Positions 56,273 to 64,000 of a stretch of 64,000 bases of DNA are shown piece after piece. The notes beneath the pieces were generated by a model, which searched no databases, was not told where the DNA came from, and worked only from the letters and a program-made list of their open reading frames with translations. The translations under genes and the position numbers were made by a program. This DNA comes from Clostridia bacterium (GTDB lineage Bacteria; Bacillota; Clostridia; Oscillospirales; CAG-272), in the NCBI GenBank assembly GCA_017621655.1, contig JAGASS010000016.1:1-64000 (forward strand). The letters run 5' to 3'. Numbering within the stretch: position 1 is the stretch's first letter; every line of letters begins with the position of its first letter.

Positions 56273-56933
56273 ATACTCTTTTTACAATAGTATTCCGATC
56301 CTTGACTATACATCCGCTTTCAATAATCCCTCTCAAAGCAGTCAGCGGATATACAGACGTGCTTTTTCCGATCACGACACCGGGGTTAAGCACGCATCCG
56401 CAACCAACGTCAGCGCCGTCGCCGAGAAACGCTCCAACCTTACGTAGCCCCGTGTCGTAGCTTTCCTTACCGCGAATTACTACGTTCTTTCCGTCGGATT
56501 TAAGGTTTGAGCAGATAGAGCCGGCACCCATGTGCGAGTGATTTCCGAGGATCGAATCTCCGACGTAATTATAATGAGGGACCTGAACCTTATTTAAGAG
56601 AATACAGTTCTTAAGCTCTGAGGAATTTCCAATCACGCAGTTGCTTCCCGTTATCACGTTTCCTCTTAAATATGCGCCCGGACGTATCTCGGTACCGTGA
56701 CCGATTATTGCAGGACCGTTGATCTCCGCTGTCGGATGGATCGTTACGTTTTGTCCGATCAGGACGTTATCGGAATATAGGGTGAAACCCTCTATCCCGT
56801 CGCGAATAAGCTCAGATATATGCTCCTTTATCAATGGCAAAAGCTCCCAAGGATATTCGTGTGAATCAAAAAGCTCGCTAAGATACGGTGGGTAACAGTC
56901 GTAAAGATCCGATATTTTGATTTTATCTGTCAA
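56271..56933 (-). CDS. left-handed beta-helix acyltransferase-like protein
   Basis: 220 residues: about 45 residues of helix, then hexapeptide repeats ([LIV]-G-x-x-x-x) forming a left-handed beta-helix, similar to the C-terminal acetyltransferase part of GlmU and its paralogues; N-x-x-H-M-G-A-G and R-x-x-V-G-A-F-L-G-D-G-A-D-V-G-C-G occur at the places used for acetyl-CoA and sugar binding. There is no N-terminal pyrophosphorylase domain. It starts inside the end of the phosphohexomutase gene (11-base overlap). A GlcN-1-P acetyltransferase role, next to a phosphoglucosamine-mutase-like enzyme, is plausible but not proven. Confidence 0.82.
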   Translation of the reverse strand: MTDKIKISDLYDCYPPYLSELFDSHEYPWELLPLIKEHISELIRDGIEGFTLYSDNVLIGQNVTIHPTAEINGPAIIGHGTEIRPGAYLRGNVITGSNCVIGNSSELKNCILLNKVQVPHYNYVGDSILGNHSHMGAGSICSNLKSDGKNVVIRGKESYDTGLRKVGAFLGDGADVGCGCVLNPGVVIGKSTSVYPLTALRGIIESGCIVKDRNTIVKRV

Positions 56934-58545
56934 GAGCGTACCCTCTTTCCTTAATAAGCTCGATAAGCTCAGATGCGTATTTCTTGCAATCCTCCGCCGC
57001 TTCGCATTCGGCCATGATTCTGATAAGCGGCTCAGTTCCGCTTTTTCTCAGTATTATTCTTTCGGACGGAAGCATACGCGCCCTTATCGAATCAAGAAGA
57101 GCCAGTACGCTTGGGTCGTTAAGAACCGCATCCTTATCTGCAACACGTACGTTTTCGATTATTTGCGGATAATATCTCATATCCTCGGTGAGCTTTGACA
57201 GCGTAGATTTGCGGTCGCATATTTCTTCGGTTATCATTATCGCGGTCAAAATGCCGTCACCCGTCGTAGCGTACTTTTTAACGATGATATGTCCCGAATG
57301 CTCACCGCCGAGCGCGTAATCGTTCTTTTGCATACATTCGTAAACGAATCTGTCGCCGACGTCGGTCTGAACGCAGCTTATTCCAAGCTCCGATAGGGAA
57401 GAGATCAGTCCGCCGTTCGACATTGTCGTGGCAACGACGGTATCTCCTTTAAGCATGCCGCGATCCTTTAGGCGTTTTCCGAGAAGATATATTATCGCAT
57501 CACCGTCAACGGTATTTCCGTTTTCGTCAACCGCAATACATCTGTCGGCATCACCGTCAAAGGCAAATCCTACGTCGAGATGCTTTTCGCGCACGGCGTT
57601 TGCAAGATTTTCAATGTGAGTAGAGCCGCAGCCGTCGTTAATATTAAGTCCGTTCGGCTCGGTTCCGAGCATCGTGACGTTTGCGCCCAATGCGGCGAAT
57701 ACCGATCTCGCTATCATCCACGAAGCTCCGTTTGCACAGTCAAGTCCGATCTTGAGATTTTTGTAGGAATGGGATGCAAGCGAGATAAGATATCCGACGT
57801 AACGGTTTCTTCCCGCGACGTAATCGACGATACATCCTATCTTTTCCTTGTGTGCAAGCGGTATGTCGTCCGATTTTACGTTAAGCTTGCCCATATCACC
57901 GTCGAGGTAACTCTCAATAAGAGAAACTGTGTAATCGTCAAGCTTTTCGCCGTGCCTATTAATTACCTTGATTCCGTTATCGCTGAACGGATTGTGGGAC
58001 GCGGTTATCATTATTCCGCAGTCAAATTCGTCCTGACGCGTAACGTAAGAAACGCTCGGAGTTGTAGTTACGTGAAGCATATAAGCGTCTGCTCCCGAAG
58101 CCGTTATACCGGCAACGATAGCATATTCAAGCATATAGCTTGATCTTCTCGTATCCTTTCCGATAACGATCCTCGGACGCTTACCGTGCTTTTCACCGTT
58201 GTATAGGGGAGAGGCGTAATACCAGCCGAGGAATCTGCCGATCTTGTATGCGTGCATGGAGGTAAGCCCGACGTTTGCTTCGCCTCTGAAGCCGTCAGTG
58301 CCGAAGTATTTGCCGGACGGAGAGAGGACGGGCGGAGCGGCGTATTTTTGGTTAACCTTCAAAAGCTCGTCAACGGTGATACCGAATATCTCCGACATCA
58401 GAATTACCTTGTCTATTTGCGGAAACGACTGATTCGTTTCCCATTTTGAAATTGATTGCCTTGAAACCGAACATTTTTCAGCGAGTGCTTCCTGAGAAAG
58501 ACCTGCTTTCTCGCGAAGAAATACAATATTTTCACCGATCGTCAT
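56923..58545 (-). CDS. XRE helix-turn-helix fused to phosphoglucosamine/phosphomanno-mutase
   Basis: 540 residues in one uninterrupted frame. Residues 3-60 are an XRE/Cro HTH (N-I-V-F-L-R-E-K-A-G-L-S-Q-E-A-L-A, recognition helix S-V-S-R-Q-S-I-S-K-W-E). After a 15-residue linker comes a whole alpha-D-phosphohexomutase: F-G-T-D-G-F-R-G (81-88), phosphoserine loop T-A-S183-H-N-P, metal loop D-G-D-A-D-R (330-335), sugar loop G-E-H-S-G-H (414-419) and phosphate loop R-K-S-G-T-E-P-L (500-507). All catalytic parts are intact, so it may be both enzyme and DNA-binding regulator. AAGGGA precedes the ATG. Heads a two-gene operon with the beta-helix transferase. Confidence 0.9.
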   Translation of the reverse strand: MTIGENIVFLREKAGLSQEALAEKCSVSRQSISKWETNQSFPQIDKVILMSEIFGITVDELLKVNQKYAAPPVLSPSGKYFGTDGFRGEANVGLTSMHAYKIGRFLGWYYASPLYNGEKHGKRPRIVIGKDTRRSSYMLEYAIVAGITASGADAYMLHVTTTPSVSYVTRQDEFDCGIMITASHNPFSDNGIKVINRHGEKLDDYTVSLIESYLDGDMGKLNVKSDDIPLAHKEKIGCIVDYVAGRNRYVGYLISLASHSYKNLKIGLDCANGASWMIARSVFAALGANVTMLGTEPNGLNINDGCGSTHIENLANAVREKHLDVGFAFDGDADRCIAVDENGNTVDGDAIIYLLGKRLKDRGMLKGDTVVATTMSNGGLISSLSELGISCVQTDVGDRFVYECMQKNDYALGGEHSGHIIVKKYATTGDGILTAIMITEEICDRKSTLSKLTEDMRYYPQIIENVRVADKDAVLNDPSVLALLDSIRARMLPSERIILRKSGTEPLIRIMAECEAAEDCKKYASELIELIKERGYALDR

Positions 58546-58567
58546 AAAAGTCCCTTTCAATATTTCG

Positions 58568-58596
58568 ATTTTACACTATTAATATGCTAATGTTAC
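58568..58596 (-). promoter_or_regulatory. candidate promoter of the HTH-mutase operon
   Basis: GTAACA and TAAAAT with 17-base spacer on the minus strand. The -35 is weak and lies in a direct repeat. Confidence 0.45.
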
Positions 58597-58612
58597 CATA
58601 TGCGTTACCATA
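58592..58612 (-). promoter_or_regulatory. tandem direct repeat, possible operator
   Basis: Two copies of TATGGTAAC (GTTACCATA on the plus strand, 58592-58600 and 58604-58612), 12 bases apart, close to one helical turn, and overlapping the -35. A likely target for the HTH of the encoded protein; inference. Confidence 0.5.
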
Positions 58613-58719
58613 AATCAAGCAACACAAGTTGGAAGTTTATCCGCAACCGTTGGTTGCGGAGGAAATTTCACACGATAAGTATATGAAATATTATGTGTTT
58701 TAATAGTTTTGGAAACAAA

Positions 58720-58753
58720 AATCTTCCCTTGCCTAAGTAGGCGAGGGAAGATT
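58720..58753 (-). terminator. M18 peptidase terminator
   Basis: Stem AATCTTCCCTTGCCT/AGGCGAGGGAAGATT followed by TTTTTGTTTCC on the minus strand. The upstream gap 58546-58719 also holds a GCAACC/GGTTGC hairpin at about 58641-58661. Confidence 0.88.
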
Positions 58754-58772
58754 CTCAAAATATATAGCGAAG

Positions 58773-60083
58773 TTATTTTATCTCATACTCACCGTCGGCA
58801 GTCATATTAACTGACGAGGTAAAGAGCATTTTCAAAGCGGAAATTAGGTAATCGGTGTCCTTAACGCCTGCGGTTTCGTATGAAGAATGCATAGCAAGCT
58901 GCGGTAGACCTATATCAACGGTGTTTATCGAAACGTGAGTACCCGAAATATTACCGAGCGTAGATCCGCCGCGCATATCGGAGCGGTTTACGAAATGCTG
59001 AAGCGGAACGTCCGCCTTCTTGCAGAGAGCGGTGAAGATCGCGCTCGAAACAGCGTCGGTCGTGTAGGTCTGCGACGAGGCGTGCTTGATGACGATACCG
59101 CCGTTCATTACGGGACGGTGGCTTCCGTCGGCATATTCGGGATGATTCGGATGAACTGCGTGCGCGTTGTCAGCCGAAACCATAAAGGACGAGGCAAGCG
59201 CCTGCCTGAGTCCGTTCTCGTCGTTACCGAAGCAAACATTGATGCGCGACAGAGTATCGTAAAGGAATGTGGAATCGGCACCCTGCTTCGTGCCCGAGCC
59301 GACCTCCTCGTTATCCGAAACGTAAGCGACTGCAACTGCATCTGCGGTCTTCGACTCGGTAAGCGCGCGGAGCGACGCGTATGCACACTGCAGATCGTCA
59401 AGACGGGGTGAGGAAATAAACTCGTCATTAGCTCCCCAAACAGTGCCGTTATCTACGGGATAAAGGAACAGCTCGTGACCGATAATGTCATTTTCCGCAA
59501 TACCGATGCTCTCGGAAATAAGCTTCATGAGCGAGCCCTTCGCACTCGAAGTTCCCGTTATCGGCTGCATATCGGTTGCGAGGTTGTACGATGCGTTTTC
59601 GTTCGCGTTTCTGTTCATGTGAATAGCAACGGATGGAATCATAAACAGCGGCTTTTTAAGGTCGATGAGCTTGCTTACGACCTTGTTTCCCTCTGTATAA
59701 GTGACTCTGCCGCTTGCCGAAAGCGGACGGTCGAGCCAGGTCGAGCGAAGCATTCCGCCGTACGCCTCAACGTTTATCTTCGTGTAACCCGAAGCGTCGG
59801 TCTCGGGGCTGTGCTTGACCTTGAAGCAGGGCGAATCGGAATGAGACGCCGAGATCATAAAGGATAGGGAAGAGATGCTTTCCGGAATATTGAAGGCGAT
59901 GATAGCGGACTGATTCCTCGTAACGTAATAACGTCCGCCCGGGATAAGCTCCCATTTTTCATTTTCGCCGAGCTTTTTGTAGCCGCACTCGTTCAGAAGC
60001 TCCGACGCGGTCTTGACCGCGAGAAACGAGCAGGTCGAGCTTGAAATGAAGCTCAAAAGCTGATCAGAAGTAGAATCATTCAT
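58773..60083 (-). CDS. M18 family aminopeptidase
   Basis: Zinc aminopeptidase that releases N-terminal residues (aspartyl or other) from peptides in the cytoplasm; forms dodecamers in known members. 436 residues; metal ligands recognisable in S-A-S-H-S-D-S-P (His), S-S-P-R-L-D-D-L (bridging Asp), D-N-E-E-V-G-S (catalytic Glu), S-A-D-N-A-H-A-V-H-P-N and the final M-H-S-S-Y-E-T-A-G (His). Full length. No strong Shine-Dalgarno but GAGGTAAA lies before the ATG. Monocistronic. Confidence 0.95.
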   Translation of the reverse strand: MNDSTSDQLLSFISSSTCSFLAVKTASELLNECGYKKLGENEKWELIPGGRYYVTRNQSAIIAFNIPESISSLSFMISASHSDSPCFKVKHSPETDASGYTKINVEAYGGMLRSTWLDRPLSASGRVTYTEGNKVVSKLIDLKKPLFMIPSVAIHMNRNANENASYNLATDMQPITGTSSAKGSLMKLISESIGIAENDIIGHELFLYPVDNGTVWGANDEFISSPRLDDLQCAYASLRALTESKTADAVAVAYVSDNEEVGSGTKQGADSTFLYDTLSRINVCFGNDENGLRQALASSFMVSADNAHAVHPNHPEYADGSHRPVMNGGIVIKHASSQTYTTDAVSSAIFTALCKKADVPLQHFVNRSDMRGGSTLGNISGTHVSINTVDIGLPQLAMHSSYETAGVKDTDYLISALKMLFTSSVNMTADGEYEIK

Positions 60084-60185
60084 AAAATTTACCTCGAAAA
60101 AGTAGTGAAAACATTATAACACATAAGGAAAAATAAAGCAATAGCGAATTGAATTGTAAATAATTTGTAAATCCTGAAAAATCGC

Positions 60186-60214
60186 TTGCAATTGGTAATT
60201 ATATATGTTATACT
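60186..60214 (+). promoter_or_regulatory. rpsB-tsf promoter
   Basis: TTGCAA and TATACT with 17-base spacer, about 92 bases before rpsB. Confidence 0.75.
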
Positions 60215-60220
60215 GTCGTT

Positions 60221-60305
60221 TGGTTAAAAAATACACACACGGCACGCTCTTCGGTGAATAACCTGTGTAGCCGTGGTGGGAAAACCGAAGAAAGGAAGAC
60301 ATAAA
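60221..60305 (+). promoter_or_regulatory. structured rpsB leader, candidate S2 autoregulatory element
   Basis: The leader between promoter and rpsB start holds a stem CACGGC/GCCGTG (60238-60243 with 60270-60275), an internal GCTCTTCGGTGAATAACC region and GGTGGGAAAACC. Ribosomal-protein leaders of this size commonly bind the encoded protein and repress translation; no terminator is seen, so control would be translational. Class not proven. Confidence 0.5.
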
Positions 60306-61049
60306 ATGTCAGTAGTAACCATTAAACAGCTGCTCGAAGCAGGCGTCCATTTCGGACATCAGACCAGAAGATGGTGCCCCAAGATGGCAGAGTACATCTT
60401 CACAGAAAGAAACGGCATCTATATCATCGACCTTCAGAAGACCGTCAAGAAGTTTGACGAAGCTTACATGTTCGTTCGTGATGTAGCTACCGAAGGCGGA
60501 AACATTCTCTTCGTTGGTACGAAGAAGCAGGCCGCTGACGCGATCAAGGAAGAGGCAATTCGTTGCGGACAGTACTATGTAAATATGCGCTGGCCCGGCG
60601 GTATGCTCACTAACTTCAAGACTATCAAGAAGTCTATCGCTCGTCTTAACGCTCTTAACAAGATGCAGGAAGACGGAACCTTCGACCTCCTTCCCAAGAA
60701 GGAAGTTGCAGCTCTTCAGAAGGAGATCTCCGACCTTGAGAAGTCCTACGGCGGTATCAAGCACATGGAAGGCCTCCCCTCTGCAATTTTCGTTGTAGAC
60801 CCCAGAAAAGAAAAGAACGCAATCGCAGAAGCTAAGAAGCTCGGCATTCCGGTTGTAGGTATCATCGATACCAACTGCGATCCTGACGACGCTGATTACG
60901 TTATCCCCGGTAACGACGACGCTATCCGCGCTATCAAGCTCATCTCCTCCGTAATTGCAGACGCAGTTATCGAAGGTAAGCAGGGCGAGCAGACCGAAGC
61001 TACCGTTGAAGCATCAGAGGAAGCTACCGAGGAAACCGAGAACGCTTAA
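60306..61049 (+). CDS. rpsB: 30S ribosomal protein S2
   Basis: Structural protein of the small subunit. 247 residues; family marks [32 protein letters not shown] and [10 protein letters not shown]. Start M-S-V-V-T-I follows AAAGGAAG; an in-frame ATG or GTG 33 bases earlier lies in the leader. Acidic Glu/Thr-rich C-terminal end. First gene of rpsB-tsf. Confidence 0.98.
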   Translation: MSVVTIKQLLEAGVHFGHQTRRWCPKMAEYIFTERNGIYIIDLQKTVKKFDEAYMFVRDVATEGGNILFVGTKKQAADAIKEEAIRCGQYYVNMRWPGGMLTNFKTIKKSIARLNALNKMQEDGTFDLLPKKEVAALQKEISDLEKSYGGIKHMEGLPSAIFVVDPRKEKNAIAEAKKLGIPVVGIIDTNCDPDDADYVIPGNDDAIRAIKLISSVIADAVIEGKQGEQTEATVEASEEATEETENA

Positions 61050-61086
61050 TTCTCATAAAATTTAATATTGAAAGGAATTGACCACA

Positions 61087-62007
61087 ATGGCTAATATAAC
61101 CGCTAAAGACGTTGCAGATCTCCGCGCAAAGACCGGTATCGGTATGATGGAGTGCAAGAAGGCACTTGTTGAGGCAGAGGGCGACGTAGAAAAGGCAATA
61201 AAGATCCTTCGTGAGAAGGGTGAGCTTAAGGCAGAGTCCAAGATGGCTACCAGAATCGCTGCTGACGGTATCGTTGACGTCCTCAAGGAAGGCAACAAGA
61301 CCGCTATCATCGAGGTAAACACCGAGACTGACTTCGTTGCTAAGAACGAGATCTTCAAGACCTTCGTTAAGAACCTTCTTAAGTGCATCATCGACACTAA
61401 CCCCGCAAGCGTTGAAGCACTCCTCGCTTCCGAGTACGAGGGCAACACCGTTGACGCAAAGCTTAAGGAGCTTATATTCCAGATCGGTGAGAAGATCACC
61501 GTTCGCCGTTTTGAGCTTGTTGAGGGCGTAACCAGCACTTATATTCACGGTGCAGGTTCCATCGGCGTTATCGTAAACTTCGAGACCGACTGTGCAGAGA
61601 AGGACGGCTTCGATGAGTTCGCTAAGAACATTGCTCTCCAGGTCGGCGCATATCCTACTCCTTACCTCGACAGAACCTGCGTTCCCGCAGAAGTTCTCAA
61701 CAGCGAGAAGGAGATCATCAAGGCGCAGCTCGCAAACGATCCTAAGATGGCAGGCAAGCCCGAGAAGGTTCTCGAGGGAATCATCAACGGTAAGATCGGT
61801 AAGTTCTACGATAACAACTGCCTCGTTGATATGGAATACGTAAAGAGCGACGATCATGAGAAGGTTTCTAAGTACGTTGAGAACACCGCAAAGGCACTCG
61901 GCGGAAACATCTCCATCAAGGGCTTCGTTCGTTTCGAAAAGGGCGAAGGAATCCAGAAGAGAGAAGAGAACTTCGCAGACGAGATCGCAAAGCTCGTTAA
62001 CAACTAA
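61087..62007 (+). CDS. tsf: elongation factor Ts
   Basis: Guanine-nucleotide exchange factor for EF-Tu. 306 residues: N-terminal UBA-like helices with V-A-D-L-R-A-K-T-G-I-G-M-M-E-C-K-K-A-L, the T-D-F-V-A-K-N motif near residue 82 and two core subdomains. Start ATG at 61087 follows AAAGGA by 11 bases. Cotranscribed with rpsB and ended by a terminator. Confidence 0.98.
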   Translation: MANITAKDVADLRAKTGIGMMECKKALVEAEGDVEKAIKILREKGELKAESKMATRIAADGIVDVLKEGNKTAIIEVNTETDFVAKNEIFKTFVKNLLKCIIDTNPASVEALLASEYEGNTVDAKLKELIFQIGEKITVRRFELVEGVTSTYIHGAGSIGVIVNFETDCAEKDGFDEFAKNIALQVGAYPTPYLDRTCVPAEVLNSEKEIIKAQLANDPKMAGKPEKVLEGIINGKIGKFYDNNCLVDMEYVKSDDHEKVSKYVENTAKALGGNISIKGFVRFEKGEGIQKREENFADEIAKLVNN

Positions 62008-62011
62008 TATT

Positions 62012-62037
62012 AAACGGGGTGCATTGCACCCCGTTTT
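62012..62037 (+). terminator. rpsB-tsf terminator
   Basis: Twelve-base-pair stem AAACGGGGTGCA/TGCACCCCGTTT with TTTTCT. Confidence 0.88.
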
Positions 62038-62055
62038 CTCATAAGGAGAACTGTT

Positions 62056-62766
62056 ATGTTACTGTTTTACGTTAGACACGGAGATCCGATATACAATCCC
62101 GACAGCTTGACGGAGCTGGGTGAAAAGCAGGCGGAAGCGCTTGTAAGCAGAATGAAGGTTTGTAATCCCGAGAAGATATACGCTTCAAGCTCAAATCGCG
62201 CGATAATGACCGCGACGCCGACCGCAAAGGCGCTCGGTAAGGAGATAGAAATACTTGATTGGTGTAACGAAAGCTATTCGGGCAAGGCACTTTTCTATAC
62301 GGGAAGCGACGGAAGCCGCGACTGGATCTTCCGTCACCGAGAATCGCGTCCCGTTCTCGTTTCCGATGAGGTGCGCAAGCTCGATTATGAATGGTACAAG
62401 CATCCGTTTTTCGATAAGATGCCGTGGTTATGCGACGAGATGGCGAGAATCAGACGTGAGACCGACGCGTTTATGCTCTCGCTCGGCTACCGTCACGAGG
62501 GTAACGGATATATCGCTGAACGTCCGAATGACGATAGAGTCGCACTGTTTGCACACCAGGGCTTCGGTCTTGAATTTCTCAGTACACTACTTGATATACC
62601 GTATTCGCAGTTCGCAACGCGCTTCGATATGGGACATTCGGGAATGACTGTAATTGAGTTTGCAGGTGACGGATTCGTCGTTCCGAAGGTGCTTCAGCTC
62701 TCTAACGACTCGCATCTTTTTGCTTCGAATATCGAAACGAAATACAATAACGAAATACTCTTTTGA
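62056..62766 (+). CDS. histidine phosphatase family protein
   Basis: 236 residues of the phosphoglycerate-mutase-like histidine phosphatase family: catalytic F-Y-V-R-H-G-D at the start (His8), S-S-N-R-A-I-M-T-A second Arg region, and F-A-H-Q-G-F for the second His. The substrate may be a small phosphorylated metabolite or nucleotide. ATAAGGAG precedes the ATG. It begins just after the tsf terminator and may be expressed by read-through. Confidence 0.85.
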   Translation: MLLFYVRHGDPIYNPDSLTELGEKQAEALVSRMKVCNPEKIYASSSNRAIMTATPTAKALGKEIEILDWCNESYSGKALFYTGSDGSRDWIFRHRESRPVLVSDEVRKLDYEWYKHPFFDKMPWLCDEMARIRRETDAFMLSLGYRHEGNGYIAERPNDDRVALFAHQGFGLEFLSTLLDIPYSQFATRFDMGHSGMTVIEFAGDGFVVPKVLQLSNDSHLFASNIETKYNNEILF

Positions 62767-62787
62767 TGTGTTTTCTAATCAAACCAA

Positions 62788-62824
62788 AATACCCCCGACA
62801 GATCTCAGATCGGTCGGGGGTATT
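62788..62824. terminator. bidirectional terminator
   Basis: Stem AATACCCCCGAC-GATC/GATC-GTCGGGGGTATT between convergent genes. Confidence 0.88.
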
Positions 62825-62843
62825 ATAGTTCTTATAAGGATTA

Positions 62844-63464
62844 TTATTTATTTTGCAGAACATCAAGGATTTTCTTCAGAAGATCCTCGGTAGTTGGATT
62901 AAGCTCGCGTTCAATACGCGCCTTTTCTTCTGCTTCAAGCTTTGCCGCCTCAGCCGCTTTGGCTTCTTTCTCCTCGAAATATTTTAGTGCTCTTTTTCTG
63001 TCTCGCGGTTTGATTCCGTTTTCGCGGAGCTCTTTTCTTTCTTTGCGGTTAAAGGTGTTTTTTGCAATGACTTCAGCAAACTCCTTTTGCTCCTCGCGGA
63101 ATTTGTTGATAAGCTTGACAATAGTAAAAAGAACGATCGCAATCAAAAAGAAGCTGAGTATGGCGTTAATCAACGCGCCCCAATCAATGTAAATAGACTG
63201 CGCAAGGTCAATCTCCTGACCGATTATTATTCCCTCGTCATTGACAACGTCTATGTATGCCTTTTTCAAAAAGGTATACAATTCGGTGAGCGACTCCGCA
63301 TCAAATATTACAGCTAAAAGATAATTTACGATCGGCTTCAACACATTATTTGAAAGAGCAGTGACTATAGCGGAAAAAGCACTACCGACAATAACACCGA
63401 CAGCCATGTCAACAACGTTTCCGCGGCTGATAAATTTCTTGAATTCTCCAAAGTAACGATTCAT
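62844..63464 (-). CDS. mscL: large-conductance mechanosensitive channel MscL, copy 2
   Basis: 206 residues. The N-terminal E-F-K-K-F-I-S-R-G-N-V-V-D-M-A-V-G-V block is near-identical to copy 1, followed by two membrane helices and a long, very charged coiled-coil tail (about 120-206) rich in Lys/Arg/Glu; both copies end with a short amphipathic L-L-x-x-I-x-D-L-L/V-L-x-N-K segment. The chosen ATG follows AGAGG; a longer reading to 63530 runs into the promoter. The periplasmic loop is longer than in copy 1. Two MscL genes in a window this small is unusual. Confidence 0.9.
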   Translation of the reverse strand: MNRYFGEFKKFISRGNVVDMAVGVIVGSAFSAIVTALSNNVLKPIVNYLLAVIFDAESLTELYTFLKKAYIDVVNDEGIIIGQEIDLAQSIYIDWGALINAILSFFLIAIVLFTIVKLINKFREEQKEFAEVIAKNTFNRKERKELRENGIKPRDRKRALKYFEEKEAKAAEAAKLEAEEKARIERELNPTTEDLLKKILDVLQNK

Positions 63465-63501
63465 GAGTAAAACCTCTTGATCATATTTAACATACAGATT
63501 A

Positions 63502-63530
63502 ATTATAAATTTGTATGCGAATTTTGTCAA
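63502..63530 (-). promoter_or_regulatory. promoter of mscL copy 2
   Basis: TTGACA and TATAAT with 17-base spacer on the minus strand, about 38 bases before the start. Confidence 0.8.
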
Positions 63531-63733
63531 TAGTAATAATGAGGATGTATCAAATACAGAAGAAATGATCTAATCAAATATTGACGTTTTTATCGGCAAA
63601 ATGGTAATTATAAATTTCAAAATATACATAAAATAGCGTTCTAAAAATAGTAAAGGAGTCAAATATTGTCAAAAATGCACAAAAAACGCTTTATTATTTT
63701 TATGTTCTCACATCACTTTTTTCTTTGCACCTA

Positions 63734-63762
63734 TTGAAAATTACCAAAAAGTGTTATATAAT
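63734..63762 (+). promoter_or_regulatory. promoter of the EF-G-like gene
   Basis: TTGAAA and TATAAT with 17-base spacer. The rest of the 63465-63825 gap is AT-rich with no gene; apart from this and the mscL promoter I see nothing in it. Confidence 0.7.
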
Positions 63763-63825
63763 TAAAAAGGTGATGTTTTTTAGAACGAAGAGCATCATGT
63801 ATTTTACACAAGGAGAATTAAACCT

Positions 63826-64000
63826 ATGAACAAGTTCACAACAGCACAAATTCGCAATGTCTGCCTTCTCGGTCACGGCGGTTCCGGAAAGACCTCCCTC
63901 GCCGAGGCAATGCTTTATCTTTCAAAGGCGACCGACCGTCTCGGAAAGACCCCTGACGGAAATACTGTCTGTGACTTTGATTCCGAAGAGATCAAGAGAG
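63826..64000 (+). CDS. elongation factor G-like GTPase (partial)
   Basis: Only the first 58 codons are inside the window. The P-loop G16-H-G-G-S-G-K-T-S, the R-N-V-C-L-L-G-H start and the following D-R-L-G-K-T-P-D-G-N-T-V-C-D-F-D-S-E-E-I-K-R stretch fit the clostridial second EF-G paralogue (FusA2/EF-G-like) rather than the str-operon fusA. AAGGAG is 10 bases before the ATG. Translocase activity versus another ribosome-linked role cannot be judged from this part. Confidence 0.85.
   Translation, partial: MNKFTTAQIRNVCLLGHGGSGKTSLAEAMLYLSKATDRLGKTPDGNTVCDFDSEEIKR

Overview
The window looks like a chromosomal segment of a low-to-mid GC Gram-positive anaerobe of the class Clostridia, probably an uncultured gut member of the Eubacteriales/Oscillospirales. 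The grounds are strong Shine-Dalgarno sites (AGGAGG type), many textbook sigma-A promoters (TTGACA-17-TATAAT), GTG and TTG starts, a preQ1-I riboswitch before queT, an LCP cell-wall enzyme, long-form HPF, and large LRR_5/collagen-like surface proteins. It is mostly housekeeping genes, with accessory islands at about 4.5-7.7, 13.4-16, 24.2-27.9 and 32.3-36.8 kb.

Layout. 1-148: 3' end of an unassigned structured transcript. 0.15-4.1 kb (minus): uppP-ftsK-GNAT. 4.2-7.7 kb: a half-size TSUP exporter facing a two-gene module of a TerB-N protein and a BrxD-like ATPase. 8.4-13.1 kb: hpf, dgk-like/glpK, guaB. 13.4-16 kb: a repeat-built anchored surface protein. 16-20.4 kb (minus): a tightly overlapped operon of yqeG, an RlmA-like methyltransferase, a PlsC-like acyltransferase with zinc ribbon, and pepF. 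20.5-24.2 kb: two overlapping MutS-like ATPases with a ThuA-like gene. 24.3-27.8 kb: a large LRR protein with Cys/His repeats. 28-32.3 kb: a small Cys protein, a Fur-box-preceded metal ABC pair, typA and a DUF2809 protein. 32.3-36.8 kb: a nested repeat, a structured RNA, a frameshifted collagen-like protein and an orphan gene. 36.8-41 kb: trpS, two unknowns, mscL, a ROK kinase. 41.1-41.6 kb: a second copy of the same RNA type plus a small Cys protein. 42-45.7 kb: MGS-like protein, minD, rpe, ispF, ispD. 45.7-48.8 kb: an ABC importer operon led by its own Crp/Fnr regulator. 48.8-53.8 kb: 2-hydroxyacid dehydrogenase, LCP, queT, aspS. 53.9-56.2 kb: TetR plus acyl-CoA synthetase. 56.3-58.5 kb: a left-handed beta-helix transferase and an HTH-phosphohexomutase fusion. 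58.8-64 kb: M18 peptidase, rpsB-tsf, histidine phosphatase, second mscL and the start of an EF-G-like gene.

Most notable: (i) two copies, about 8.7 kb apart, of a promoter-driven structured RNA with a near-identical closing stem and UUCG terminator but variable interior; (ii) an in-frame fusion of an XRE helix-turn-helix to a phosphoglucosamine-mutase-like enzyme with all catalytic motifs, with a tandem direct repeat at its promoter; (iii) a methylglyoxal-synthase-fold protein that has lost the catalytic residues; (iv) the paired MutS-like ATPases; (v) the TerB-N/BrxD-like pair without a helicase. No tRNA, rRNA, CRISPR array, transposase or prophage was seen. All functions are inferred from motifs read by eye; no database search was possible.
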